Notes: generated by a model from the letters alone, not told the origin. A DNA stretch of 64,000 nt from an uncultured Prevotellaceae bacterium (GCA_900315105.1 OMXX01000026.1:1-64000); one strand, 5' to 3'. Positions 34,170 to 43,274 are shown, counted from the first letter of the stretch. Made by a program: numbers and translations.

Positions 34170-36330
34170 TGTTTTGTTGTTTAGATAATGTTTTGGATGT
34201 TGTAATTTTCTTTCCTTTGTTGAACTTAATGGTGAACGAAGCATAAACTGTTGTTCCTGCTGTAGTTGTACCGAGGTGATATGGGCGTAGGGTAGTGTCG
34301 CGATAGTTGAAGATGTTATCTACACCTACCTCCAAACGATAGCTGGTTGTCTTGCTCTTGCCCAGATCGTGGGTAGTGTTCAGTCGCCATATCTGGAATG
34401 CCTTTCCGTTGCCGTCGTTCTCGTAGTAACGCTTGCTTGAGCCTCGGGTACTGAGATTTACGCCGAGATTATAGCAGGGCGAGAAACGATGTCCATAGTT
34501 GGCATAGCCGTTCCATTTGTTATGCGCCATTCCGTCGATAATGGCATTCTGAAAATGACCTTTGGCGGAATTATAGACGGTAGCCTTTGTATCCAGATAA
34601 CTGTAGTTTCCACCAATGGTTAGTTCCTTTGTAATCTTCCAAGAAGCATTTACATCAACGCCGTATGTCTTGGCATCTTCTGCATTCTTGTACATTCGCG
34701 GAATTATCTCTCCGCTTCCGTCACCGGTATAGCTTGACGTTGCGCCTGCAGGAATCTCTTCTTTCGATACGTTCACAAGAGTAATCATATCATCCAGTTT
34801 GTTTACGTATCCAGTAATAGATACGGCGATGTCGTCTGTACGGTATTCTGCGCTTGCTGACCAGTAGTTGCTCTTCTGAGCCTCAAGGTCTTTGTTGCCC
34901 ATGTAGTAATAGACCTTTTCACCCATCTGCTTGGTGTAGTGATAGGAAAGTTCCTTTGGGGTAGGGGACTTGAATCCCTGACTCCAACCGGCACGAAGCC
35001 GGATATCACCAAGTGAGAGCATCGCACTAATCTTTGGGGTGAAATGAAGTCCGAAGGCTGCATTATCTATGATTCTGAAACCTGCCGTTACGTTTATACA
35101 TTCTACAGGATTCCACTCGTCCTGAGCATATACGGCTGCCGTCCAGTCGTTTGCCGTTCCGTCGCTCACGCGCATAGGAGCCTTGAGATAGTCGTATCTG
35201 TATTCCGTTCCCACGTTGAGCGTGTTTGCCTTTGGCAGATAGAACACGCCCTTCATTGTTGCCATGTATCTCTGCTGGTCGCTCTGAAGATTCTCCTGAT
35301 CGGGGAAGTATGGATAATAGTGAGTAAATTCACCTTTGTAATATCCATCTTCGAGGGTGGTATCTGTGTAGAGATAATAGTATGCGTGCTTATTCCAACT
35401 CAGATCCATGTCGATGTAATCCTTCTTGCCAAGCAGCATCTTACCACCCAAGGCAGCACTCGCATTACGATATTTCAGATCGTAGGTATAAACATCGCAC
35501 GAAGCGTGACGGCCATTCGTTGGACGTGAAATGCGCTTCTCGTAGTATGTGCCGCTGGCATAGAGATCCAGCCCCTTGTATGGGGAATATGTTAGTCGTT
35601 CTCCAATCTGCCAGTTGGTGTATTTGTTTACGGTCTTGTTTCGGGAGTCTGTGAGAAGTTTTGCCTCTGCATATTCCTTGCTCGTATTCTGCCAACCGTC
35701 GGTGTGCTGTAATTGGAAACTGGTGTAGGACTGCAACTTACCAAACCTTACTCCTATGCCGTTATGCTGTCGGAGATCGTTGTACGAGCCATATCTCGTG
35801 GTGTTCTCAAGCAGAAATCCTTCGGTATCGTGCTTCTTCGTGATGATGTTTATCACACCTGCGATAGCATCCGAACCATAGAGTGCTGACTGTGCGCCTT
35901 TCACTATTTCGATTCTCTCAATGTTATGCGGGTCGATAAGGCCGAGGTCATTCTCGCCACCCACATCTCCGTGAATGCGCTTGCCGTCAACAAGGATGAG
36001 TATGTAGTTATTACCCAATCCGTTGAGCTGTGCCTGTGAACCCATATCACCTTCGTTGAAAGCAAAAGAAGCGGTAAGTCCGCCGAGGATTTCCTCAAGT
36101 GACTTTCCTCCATAGCTTTCTATCATTTTACGCGAGATGACCTCCGTCTGTACAGGTGCATTCTTAAGATGATGCTGTGTACCTGTTCCGGTCACAACAA
36201 CCTCCTGAAGATTCTGTTGCTTTGCTGTGGAATTGTTTTCTCCTGAATTTTCCACCTGAGCATTTGCACATAGGGATGTTCCCGCCAATGATAGGGCGAT
36301 GATATGTTTGTATTTCATTCTAAAAAACAA
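34156..36330 (-). CDS. btuB: TonB-dependent outer-membrane receptor, BtuB-like
   Basis: A 724-residue receptor. Signal peptide KHIIALSLAGTSLCANAQ, TonB-box region LQEVVVTGTGTQHH, plug with GSQAQLNGLGNNYILILVDG and RIEIVKGAQSALYGSDAIAG, then the barrel ending TVYASFTIKFNK and a lysine/asparagine-rich tail. A cobalamin riboswitch immediately upstream identifies it as a corrinoid-regulated importer. It shares the plug pattern with the receptor at 17675 but is a distinct paralog. The last codons overlap the cbiK start by 14 bp. Confidence 0.9.
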   Translation of the reverse strand: MFFRMKYKHIIALSLAGTSLCANAQVENSGENNSTAKQQNLQEVVVTGTGTQHHLKNAPVQTEVISRKMIESYGGKSLEEILGGLTASFAFNEGDMGSQAQLNGLGNNYILILVDGKRIHGDVGGENDLGLIDPHNIERIEIVKGAQSALYGSDAIAGVINIITKKHDTEGFLLENTTRYGSYNDLRQHNGIGVRFGKLQSYTSFQLQHTDGWQNTSKEYAEAKLLTDSRNKTVNKYTNWQIGERLTYSPYKGLDLYASGTYYEKRISRPTNGRHASCDVYTYDLKYRNASAALGGKMLLGKKDYIDMDLSWNKHAYYYLYTDTTLEDGYYKGEFTHYYPYFPDQENLQSDQQRYMATMKGVFYLPKANTLNVGTEYRYDYLKAPMRVSDGTANDWTAAVYAQDEWNPVECINVTAGFRIIDNAAFGLHFTPKISAMLSLGDIRLRAGWSQGFKSPTPKELSYHYTKQMGEKVYYYMGNKDLEAQKSNYWSASAEYRTDDIAVSITGYVNKLDDMITLVNVSKEEIPAGATSSYTGDGSGEIIPRMYKNAEDAKTYGVDVNASWKITKELTIGGNYSYLDTKATVYNSAKGHFQNAIIDGMAHNKWNGYANYGHRFSPCYNLGVNLSTRGSSKRYYENDGNGKAFQIWRLNTTHDLGKSKTTSYRLEVGVDNIFNYRDTTLRPYHLGTTTAGTTVYASFTIKFNKGKKITTSKTLSKQQNNDED

Positions 36331-36403
36331 TTATTTTACCCTTATCCTGAGGGCATTGCTAAGAACTCGCTTTGGTTTTGATGAGCGCTTGGCGAATAAT
36401 TAA

Positions 36404-36594
36404 TGGTGTCTTGGCAGGTATTCTGGCTTGCCACAAAGCAGGACGTCTTCCCGGATAAGTTCCAGTGACTTTTGTTATCCAGCTTCACAATGGGCTCACA
36501 GCTGCAGGAACAGCTCAGGTTTTGCACCTGATTCCCTTGCACGGGAAAATCCGAAATTAACAAATTTTGGATTTCCAGTTTCCAAATCCGGCTA
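36404..36594 (-). promoter_or_regulatory. Cobalamin riboswitch
   Basis: Read on the minus strand: GGGAATCAGGTGCAAAACCT (from 36536), then GAGCTGTTCCTGCAGCTGTGA, GTCACTGG, and the B12 box AAGCCAGAATACCTGCC (36413-36429). These match the core and B12-box segments of the cobalamin riboswitch family. It lies between the -7 box and the btuB ATG, so B12 should repress btuB-cbiK-cbiL-btuF. The 5' part (GGAAACTGG..GGATTTTCC) is less canonical. Confidence 0.92.
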
Positions 36595-36602
36595 CAAATA
36601 TA
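36595..36602 (-). promoter_or_regulatory. Bacteroidetes -7 box for the riboswitch-led operon
   Basis: The minus strand reads TATATTTG followed by TAGCC, directly upstream of the riboswitch. Confidence 0.7.
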
Positions 36603-36685
36603 ATATAAAACGCGTAAACGACCAAATCTTTTAACTGTTTTTGTTAAAATTGCTTTAGGTTTTTGGTATTGTGTAATATTATTAG

Positions 36686-36693
36686 TAATTTTG
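36686..36693 (+). promoter_or_regulatory. Bacteroidetes -7 box for trigger factor
   Basis: TAATTTTG followed by CACCC lies 88 bp upstream of the tig ATG. Confidence 0.65.
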
Positions 36694-36780
36694 CACCCAA
36701 TTTGGCGTGTAGTGTGCTTTCGGCACCTATATACAAAAAGGATAAGAATAATATAAATCATATAACAACAAAACTAAAAA

Positions 36781-38130
36781 ATGAATATTTCATTAGAAAA
36801 TCCAGAGAAGGTCAGCGGTGTTCTCACACTCGTTGTTGAGGAGGCTGATTTCGCAGGAGATGTAGAAAAGCAGCTTAAGGACTATCGTAAGAAGGCTAAT
36901 GTGCCAGGTTTCCGTCCAGGTCAGGCACCTATGGGGATGATCAAGCGTCAGGTAGGCGCACAGGTAAAGGTTGACGTTATCAACCGTCTCGTTGGCGAGA
37001 AGCTTTATGACTATGTTCGTGAGAATAAGATCAATATGCTTGGCGAGCCAATGCCTCATCTCGGTGAGGAGCCAGTTGACCTCGATGCAGCTGCACCTTA
37101 CACTTTGAAGTTCGATATCGCTATCGCTCCAGAATTCAAAGCTGAACTTACAAAGAAGGATACTATTGTTTACTACGATATCACAACTGATGATGCAATC
37201 GTTGACAAGCAGATAGAGGCTTTCGCAAGCCGTAGCGGTTCTTATCAGAAGGTTGATGAGTATCAGGATAACGACATGATCAAGGGCGATATCCGTGAGC
37301 TCAACGAGGATGGTAGCGCTAAGGAAGGCGGTATTACCGTTTCTCAGGCTTCAATGCTTCCTGCATATATCAAGGTTGACGACCAGAAGGCTCTCTTTCA
37401 GGGCTGTAAGGTTGGTGATGTTATCGTATTCAACCCAAAGAAGGCTTATCCAGAAAGCAACATAGAGATTTCTTCTCTTCTCAAGGTTTCTAAGGAAGAG
37501 GCTGAGAAGATCACATCTGATTTCTCATTCCAGGTTACAGAGATTTCCCGTTATCAGAAGCACGCTATCGACCAGGATCTCTTCGATCAGGTTTATGGCG
37601 AGGGCAATGTAAAGGATGAGGCTGATTTTCGCGCAAAGGTTGCTGAGGGTATCAAGGAGCAGATGGTTCAGAATGCTGACTTCCGTTTCCTCCAGGACGT
37701 TCGCAAGTATGTTGAGGGTAAGATCGGTGAGGTTAAGTATGCTGACGATCTCATGAAGCGTATCATGCTCGCAAACAACAAGGACAAGGGTATGGAGTAC
37801 GTAGAGAAGAACTACGAGGCTTCTATCAAGGAACTCACTTGGAGCCTTGCAAAGAACCAGATCGTTGAGGCTCAGAAGATCAAGGTTGACGATGCTGACG
37901 TTAAGGCTGTTGCTATCGACGTTACTCGTATGCAGTTTGCTCAGTATGGTATGACAAGCGTACCAGAGGAGTATCTCGAGCAGTATGCTGAGGGTATGCT
38001 GAAGAACCGTGAGCAGGTTGACAACCTCGTTAATGCAGCTGTTGATCGCAAGCTTATGGCTGCTCTCAAGGATGTTGTCAAGCTCGACAAGAAGACTATC
38101 AGCTTCGAGGAGTTCGGTAAGCTCGATTAA
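36781..38130 (+). CDS. tig: Trigger factor (ribosome-associated chaperone)
   Basis: A 449-residue chaperone. The ribosome-binding signature is VPGFRPGQAPMGMIKRQVG (residues 40-58). A middle domain at about 150-250 occupies the FKBP-type prolyl isomerase position, and a long helical C-terminal domain (260-449) ends KTISFEEFGKLD. Length is typical. It stands alone with its own promoter, and a strong terminator follows. Codon use is of the highly expressed type (many GTT, AAG, GAG, CTC). Confidence 0.93.
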   Translation: MNISLENPEKVSGVLTLVVEEADFAGDVEKQLKDYRKKANVPGFRPGQAPMGMIKRQVGAQVKVDVINRLVGEKLYDYVRENKINMLGEPMPHLGEEPVDLDAAAPYTLKFDIAIAPEFKAELTKKDTIVYYDITTDDAIVDKQIEAFASRSGSYQKVDEYQDNDMIKGDIRELNEDGSAKEGGITVSQASMLPAYIKVDDQKALFQGCKVGDVIVFNPKKAYPESNIEISSLLKVSKEEAEKITSDFSFQVTEISRYQKHAIDQDLFDQVYGEGNVKDEADFRAKVAEGIKEQMVQNADFRFLQDVRKYVEGKIGEVKYADDLMKRIMLANNKDKGMEYVEKNYEASIKELTWSLAKNQIVEAQKIKVDDADVKAVAIDVTRMQFAQYGMTSVPEEYLEQYAEGMLKNREQVDNLVNAAVDRKLMAALKDVVKLDKKTISFEEFGKLD

Positions 38131-38177
38131 AAAAGCCTAACCAAGCCTTCCCAAAGGGAAGGATGTTAGATACAATA

Positions 38178-38219
38178 AATCCCTTATTCTTTCCGTTGTG
38201 GATTGAATAAGGGATTTTT
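38178..38219 (+). terminator. Intrinsic terminator of tig
   Basis: AATCCCTTATTC (38179-38190) pairs with GAATAAGGGATT (38205-38216) and is followed by TTTG. A perfect 12-bp stem. Confidence 0.85.
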
Positions 38220-38232
38220 GATTATATAATTA

Positions 38233-38280
38233 AAGCCGCTTGGATTGTTCGTCGTTATGAACCTTCTAAGCGGCATTTCT
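38233..38280 (-). terminator. Terminator of the Dabb gene
   Basis: On the minus strand, GCCGCTT (38268-38274) pairs with AAGCGGC (38235-38241), followed by TTTAATT. Confidence 0.6.
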
Positions 38281-38319
38281 ATAAAACATCCTTCCCTTTG
38301 GGAAGGCTTGGTTAGGCTT

Positions 38320-38625
38320 TTATACCTCGTAATCCAAACACGTCCTGAGCACGGTATAAGGTCTTACCTTACCATCTGCTACAGCAACGTGAGCAGGATG
38401 AACGGCATAGCCCTTGAGAGCCTCCGGACTTTCAAGTGTGCTATCGAGCATTACGTCGCAGTTGCTTGAGTCAAGACGACCGCTTATGTTCACCTTGCAC
38501 TCAAGAAGACCTGGAACCTTACCAACGAGTCCTTCAAGACCTTCCTTGATGCCAGCCTTTACTTTTTCCTTCTCCTCGGCACTAAGGTCCTCAGAGAGTT
38601 TCCATAGAATGATATGCTTTACCAT
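38320..38625 (-). CDS. Dabb (dimeric alpha+beta barrel) domain protein
   Basis: A 101-residue stress-responsive A/B-barrel protein: MVKHIILWKLSEDLSAEEK, VPGLLECKVNISGRLDSSNCDVMLDSTLESPEALKGY (shown in family spacing) and HPAHVAV near the end. The fold is recognisable, but the substrate is unknown. It ends right at the repeat arm. Confidence 0.82.
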   Translation of the reverse strand: MVKHIILWKLSEDLSAEEKEKVKAGIKEGLEGLVGKVPGLLECKVNISGRLDSSNCDVMLDSTLESPEALKGYAVHPAHVAVADGKVRPYTVLRTCLDYEV

Positions 38626-38691
38626 AGTTGTTATGTCTTTTTAATGTTAATGATACTTTCCTGATTCCTTTTCAGTTCCGATTATTGGGAA

Positions 38692-38729
38692 CGGACTTGA
38701 AACGGACCTGAAACGGAGGTATAACGGAC
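38692..38729. repeat. CGGAC microrepeats at 11-bp spacing
   Basis: CGGA words start at 38692, 38703, 38714 and 38725, each 11 bp apart (CGGACTTGAAA, CGGACCTGAAA, CGGAGGTATAA, CGGACTTGCTG). Nearly the same units as at 10870. Confidence 0.85.
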
Positions 38730-38735
38730 TTGCTG

Positions 38736-39488
38736 TTATTCCTTTGGCAGAGCCGGGTATTTCCTTATCCAACCGTCGAGTCTGAGGCGCATAACGCCGA
38801 AGAAAGCCTCTCCGAATATTCCGCCGTTCATCTTTGACACACCTTCGCGTCTGTTGACGAAAATGACAGGAACTTCCTTGATTTTGAAACCGATCTTATA
38901 TGCCGTGAATTTCATTTCAATCTGGAAGGCATAGCCCTTGAAGCGAATCTTGTCGAGTTCTATTGTCTCAAGGACCTTGCGCTTGTAGCACTTGAATCCG
39001 GCTGTCGTGTCGTGAACCTTGAAACCGGTAATGAACCTCACGTATTTTGATGCGAAATAGCTCATCAGTACGCGACCGATAGGCCAGTTTACTACATTCA
39101 CACCGCTAACGTATCGGCTTCCGATAGCCACGTCATAGCCTTCGTCGTGACAGGCTGCGTAGAGACGAGGAACATCGTTAGGATCATGGCTGAAATCGGC
39201 ATCCATCTCGAAGATATAGTCGTAGTTGTGCTCCAAAGCCCATTTGAAGCCTTTTATATATGCTGTTCCAAGTCCCAGCTTGCCGGAACGCTCCAAGATG
39301 AAAAGTCTGTCCTTGAATTCCGTGTCAATGAGTCCGTGTACGATTTTTGCCGTTCCGTCAGGAGAACCGTCGTCAATTACGAGGATATGAAAACTCTTCT
39401 CCAAACCATAAATGGCGCGGATTATCTTCTCTATGTTTTCCTTCTCGTTGTAAGTCGGAATTATGATTATGCTATCGCTTTTTTCCAA
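38736..39488 (-). CDS. GT2 polyprenol-phosphate mannosyltransferase-like enzyme
   Basis: About 250 residues of the DPM1-like GT2 family, which transfers a sugar from an NDP donor to polyprenyl phosphate on the inner face of the membrane. It has IIIIPTYNEKENIEKII, VIDDGSPDGTAKIV, YIFEMDADFSHDPND, VAIGSRYVSG and a C-terminal LRLDGWIRKYP. There is no in-frame ATG before the catalytic domain. TTG at 39488 (then EKSDSIIIIPTYNE) is the likeliest start; the frame continues upstream through CGCAAAG repeat DNA to another TTG. Confidence 0.85.
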   Translation of the reverse strand: MEKSDSIIIIPTYNEKENIEKIIRAIYGLEKSFHILVIDDGSPDGTAKIVHGLIDTEFKDRLFILERSGKLGLGTAYIKGFKWALEHNYDYIFEMDADFSHDPNDVPRLYAACHDEGYDVAIGSRYVSGVNVVNWPIGRVLMSYFASKYVRFITGFKVHDTTAGFKCYKRKVLETIELDKIRFKGYAFQIEMKFTAYKIGFKIKEVPVIFVNRREGVSKMNGGIFGEAFFGVMRLRLDGWIRKYPALPKE

Positions 39489-39663
39489 TTCTCTATTTAT
39501 TTTTTTAACGCCAAGTCGCAAAGTTTTTCAATATATGCGCTTCCGTGTCTTTGCGTTTGAACATTTTTTATTTTCAAGGTGCAAAGATAGTAATTTCCGT
39601 TAATTTATCAAAACTTTCTTGTTCTTTTATCATATTTTATTCTTATATTAAGAGATTTTTTGT

Positions 39664-39671
39664 TAACTTTG
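39664..39671 (+). promoter_or_regulatory. Bacteroidetes -7 box for mfd
   Basis: TAACTTTG followed by CACTC lies about 90 bp upstream of the mfd ATG. Confidence 0.6.
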
Positions 39672-39761
39672 CACTCAAAATGGAAAATGGGTGTCGCTTC
39701 AAAGGCGATATGTGTTGTTTTCTTCGTGCAAAGTGTGAAGATGCTTAGCACCTGATTTGCA

Positions 39762-42700
39762 ATGGAAATACAGAAACTATTATCCCACTATGCCAAGCAA
39801 CCGCAGTTGAAGGCGTTGGCGAAGGCACTTGACAGCAAGCGAATCAAGACCGTAGGAATCGATGGTCTTGCGGGATCGTCGTGCCCTCTGGTATTTGCTT
39901 CCATTGCAAATAAGATAGAAAATCCTGTTGTTTTTATTCTTAGGGATGCCGATGAGGCCGGCTATTTCTATCATGATCTGATGCAGTTGAATGCACCAGC
40001 TCTTTTCTTCCCTTCAAGCTATAGGCGTGCCGTGAAATACGGCCAGAGAGATGCTGCAAACGAGATTCTCCGTACAGAGGTTCTCTCGGCTCTTTCATCG
40101 TTTGGTAAACCAAAGGACGGTTTGCCTTCTGAGGCTGCCGATGATGCCGATGAGCAGTCTGGCTCCCTTCCTGTGGGAGAGGAGACTGGGAGAGGCCTTT
40201 CCTCTCTCTTCATCGTCACCTATCCTTCTGCCCTTGCAGAAATGGCTGTGGATAAGACTATCCTTGATGACCGTACAATACATCTTTCCGTAGGACAGAG
40301 AATCGATATCACGGACGTTCAGCATCAGTTGCGCGACCTCGGTTTCCGTATGCAGGATTACGTATATGAACCGGGGCAGTTTGCTGTTCGCGGAAGCATT
40401 CTCGATGTTTATTCATTCTCAAACGACCTGCCTTTCCGTCTTGATTTCTTCGGTGATGAGATTGAGACGATACGCACATTCCAGATTGAGGATCAGCTCT
40501 CAGCCGACAAGCGCAAGGAAATCGACATTGTGCCGGAACTCGCTGCCTTCTCAGAGAAGAAAGTGCCTCTGACCGAGTTCCTGCCAGAGGGTAGTATGCT
40601 TGTTAGCCACGATATGAACTTTGTCGTTGATGTCGTAGGCAAGACATTCGATGAAGGCTTCTCTTCGCAGGCAATGAACGACAGAATGGCGGGTGCTACC
40701 GAACAGGAGCAGGAGGAGATACGTCGTGAGATGAACGCCCAGATGAATCTGTGTCCGGCTTCACGGTTCAACCAGAGCATAGCCAAGTTCAAGCAAATCA
40801 ATATCAAGGAGACCTCTGCGCAGAAGGATGACAAGGACGTTTTCGATGCTTCCTTCCATTTCTTCATGTCTGCCCAGCCTCTTATCCATAAGAACTTCGA
40901 TCTCCTTTCACAGACCTTTGAGGATTATATCCTACAGAACTTCAAGATATACATTCTTTCCGATTCGCATAAGCAGGTAGAGCGTATCAGAAGCATTCTC
41001 ACCGCTCCTGTTGCCGAGTCAAAGCGAGTAAGGGTTGATGCTGAGGCTATTGGCGAGATTTCAAAGACTCTTCACGAGGGATTCGTGGATAACGACCTCA
41101 GCCTCTGTCTCTTCACCGACCACCAGATATTCGAGCGTTTCCATAAGTACAACCTCCGTACTCAGTCGGCTCGTGCCGGTAAGATGGCACTTACGATGAA
41201 GGAGCTTCAGGAAATGGAGCCGGGTGACTTTGTTGTTCATGTTGACTACGGAATCGGTAAGTTTGCCGGACTTGTCCGTGTGCCTGTAGGGGATTCCTTC
41301 AAGGAGGTTATCCGAATCGTATATCAGGGCAACGACAAGGTGGATGTGTCTATCCACTCGCTCTATAAGATTTCGAAGTACAAGCGTTCAGATACAGGTG
41401 AGGCGCCTCGTCTCTCAACCCTTGGCACAGGTGCTTGGGATCGCCTCAAGGAGAAGGCGAAGAAGCGTATCAAGGATATCGCCCGCGATCTTATCAAGCT
41501 CTATGCAAAACGTCGTCATGAGATTGGATTTGCATTCTCTCAGGATTCATATCTCCAGCACGAACTTGAAGGCTCTTTCTTGTATGAAGATACCCCTGAC
41601 CAGATGAAGGCAACGGCTGAGGTGAAGGCCGATATGGAGAGCAAGCGCCCTATGGACCGCCTTGTGTGTGGTGATGTGGGCTTCGGAAAGACGGAGGTTG
41701 CTGTTCGTGCTGCTTTCAAGGCGGCTTGCGATTCAAAGCAGGTGGCTGTACTCGTGCCTACCACGGTTTTGGCTTTCCAGCATTACCAGACCTTCCGCGA
41801 CCGTATGGCAAACCTTCCTGTGCGTGTGGATTATCTCACCCGTGCTCGTTCGGCAAAGCATACAAAGCAGATTCTCGCAGATCTTGCCGATGGTAAGATT
41901 GATATCCTCGTGGGTACTCATAAACTGCTTGGAAAGGCTGTGAAATGGCATGACATTGGTCTGCTGATTATTGACGAGGAACAGAAATTCGGTGTCTCTA
42001 CAAAGGAGAAACTTCGTCAGTTGAAGACGAATATTGATACTCTTACGATGTCGGCTACGCCTATTCCTCGCACTCTTCAGTTCTCTTTGATGGGTGCCCG
42101 TGACATGAGTATCATGCGTACGCCGCCGCCAAACCGCTATCCTATTCAGACAGAGGTGACCACGTTCTCTGTCGAGACAATCATTGATGCTATCAATTTT
42201 GAGATGTCAAGAAACGGTCAGGTGTATTTCGTGAATGACCGTATCTCGAACCTTGAGGAACTTGGCCGCATAATAGAGAAGCATATTCCTGACTGTCGTG
42301 TGGCGATAGGTCATGGTCGTATGACTCCTGAGAGTCTTGAGAAGATTGTGATGGGATTCATGAACCACGACTATGACGTTCTGCTATCAACAACAATCGT
42401 GGAGAACGGTATTGACGTGCCTAATGCCAATACTATCATTATCAATGATGCGCATCGCTTCGGACTCTCCGACCTCCATCAGATGCGTGGTCGTGTGGGC
42501 AGAAGCAACCGAAAGGCGTTCTGCTATCTCATGGCTCCGCCACTCTCGTATCTTCCAACTGAGTCTCGCAGAAGACTTGAGGCTCTTGAGACATTCTCCG
42601 ACCTTGGTTCTGGCTTCAACCTCGCCATGCAGGATCTCGACATTCGTGGTGCTGGTAATCTTCTCGGTGCAGAGCAGTCGGGATTCATGGAGGATCTTGG

Positions 42701-43274
42701 CTATGAGACCTATCAGAAAATTCTCTCTCAGGCAGTCAACGAACTAAAGAACGACGAGTTCCAGGATCTCTATGCCGACCAGATGGCAGAGGGCGAGAAG
42801 TTGTCGGGTGAGGATTTCGTTGATGATTGTAATATCGAATCCGACCTTGAGATGTACTTCCCTGACACATACGTTCCGGGCAGTTCAGAGCGTATGCTCC
42901 TATATCGTGAACTTGACAAGATTGAGACGGATGACGACCTCAACGCCTATCGTCAGCGATTGGAGGACAGGTTCGGTCCTGTGCCTTCCGAGGGCGAGGA
43001 ATTGCTTCAGGTGGTTATGCTTCGTAGGTTAGGCCGCTCATTGGGTTGTGAGAAGATTATCCTCAAGCAGCACCTCATGCAGATGCAGTTCGTGTCTCGT
43101 CAGGATAGCGTGTTCTACAAGTCGGAGGTCTTTGGCAAGATACTGAATTATGTAGGCTACCACCCACGTGTATGTGATTTGAAGGTGGTGGGTGGCAAGA
43201 ACCGCCTTGCAATCAAGATGATTGATTCTGTAAGCTCAGCCGTTAAGGTTTTGAGGAAGATGAAAAATCCATAA
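39762..43274 (+). CDS. mfd: Transcription-repair coupling factor Mfd
   Basis: A 1170-residue ATPase that removes stalled RNA polymerase and recruits UvrA. Domains: a UvrB-like N-terminal part (FILRDADEAGYF, MQDYVYEPGQFAVRGSILDV); the RNA polymerase-interacting CarD-like module near residue 490 (MEPGDFVVHVDYGIGKF); helicase lobes with Walker A GDVGFGKTEVA (about 640), IIDEEQKFGVS, TMSATPIPRTLQ and MRGRVGRSNRKAFCYL; and a C-terminal TRCF domain. An extra loop between LSALSSFGK and LFIVTYPSALAEM contains SGSLPVGEETGRG, a degenerate version of the peptide encoded by GC-rich arms in cbiHC and cbiA. Confidence 0.95.
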   Translation: MEIQKLLSHYAKQPQLKALAKALDSKRIKTVGIDGLAGSSCPLVFASIANKIENPVVFILRDADEAGYFYHDLMQLNAPALFFPSSYRRAVKYGQRDAANEILRTEVLSALSSFGKPKDGLPSEAADDADEQSGSLPVGEETGRGLSSLFIVTYPSALAEMAVDKTILDDRTIHLSVGQRIDITDVQHQLRDLGFRMQDYVYEPGQFAVRGSILDVYSFSNDLPFRLDFFGDEIETIRTFQIEDQLSADKRKEIDIVPELAAFSEKKVPLTEFLPEGSMLVSHDMNFVVDVVGKTFDEGFSSQAMNDRMAGATEQEQEEIRREMNAQMNLCPASRFNQSIAKFKQINIKETSAQKDDKDVFDASFHFFMSAQPLIHKNFDLLSQTFEDYILQNFKIYILSDSHKQVERIRSILTAPVAESKRVRVDAEAIGEISKTLHEGFVDNDLSLCLFTDHQIFERFHKYNLRTQSARAGKMALTMKELQEMEPGDFVVHVDYGIGKFAGLVRVPVGDSFKEVIRIVYQGNDKVDVSIHSLYKISKYKRSDTGEAPRLSTLGTGAWDRLKEKAKKRIKDIARDLIKLYAKRRHEIGFAFSQDSYLQHELEGSFLYEDTPDQMKATAEVKADMESKRPMDRLVCGDVGFGKTEVAVRAAFKAACDSKQVAVLVPTTVLAFQHYQTFRDRMANLPVRVDYLTRARSAKHTKQILADLADGKIDILVGTHKLLGKAVKWHDIGLLIIDEEQKFGVSTKEKLRQLKTNIDTLTMSATPIPRTLQFSLMGARDMSIMRTPPPNRYPIQTEVTTFSVETIIDAINFEMSRNGQVYFVNDRISNLEELGRIIEKHIPDCRVAIGHGRMTPESLEKIVMGFMNHDYDVLLSTTIVENGIDVPNANTIIINDAHRFGLSDLHQMRGRVGRSNRKAFCYLMAPPLSYLPTESRRRLEALETFSDLGSGFNLAMQDLDIRGAGNLLGAEQSGFMEDLGYETYQKILSQAVNELKNDEFQDLYADQMAEGEKLSGEDFVDDCNIESDLEMYFPDTYVPGSSERMLLYRELDKIETDDDLNAYRQRLEDRFGPVPSEGEELLQVVMLRRLGRSLGCEKIILKQHLMQMQFVSRQDSVFYKSEVFGKILNYVGYHPRVCDLKVVGGKNRLAIKMIDSVSSAVKVLRKMKNP
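40158..40196. repeat. Degenerate GC-rich arm in frame in mfd
   Basis: TCTGGCTCCCTTCCTGTGGG followed by AGAGGAGACTGGGAGAGGCC aligns with the CGGCTCCCTCCCTACGGGGG.. arm. It encodes SGSLPVGEETGRG against SGSLPTGEGGGRG elsewhere. Substitutions suggest an older insertion. Confidence 0.7.

Larger units (their letters stand above)
38132..38320. repeat. Inverted pair of palindromic arms (GCCTAACCAAGCCTTCCC type)
   Basis: Left arm 38132-38166 and right arm 38283-38320 are near-perfect copies of the arms at 5391-5644. They enclose two terminator hairpins between the convergent tig and Dabb genes. Each arm abuts a stop codon. Confidence 0.92.
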
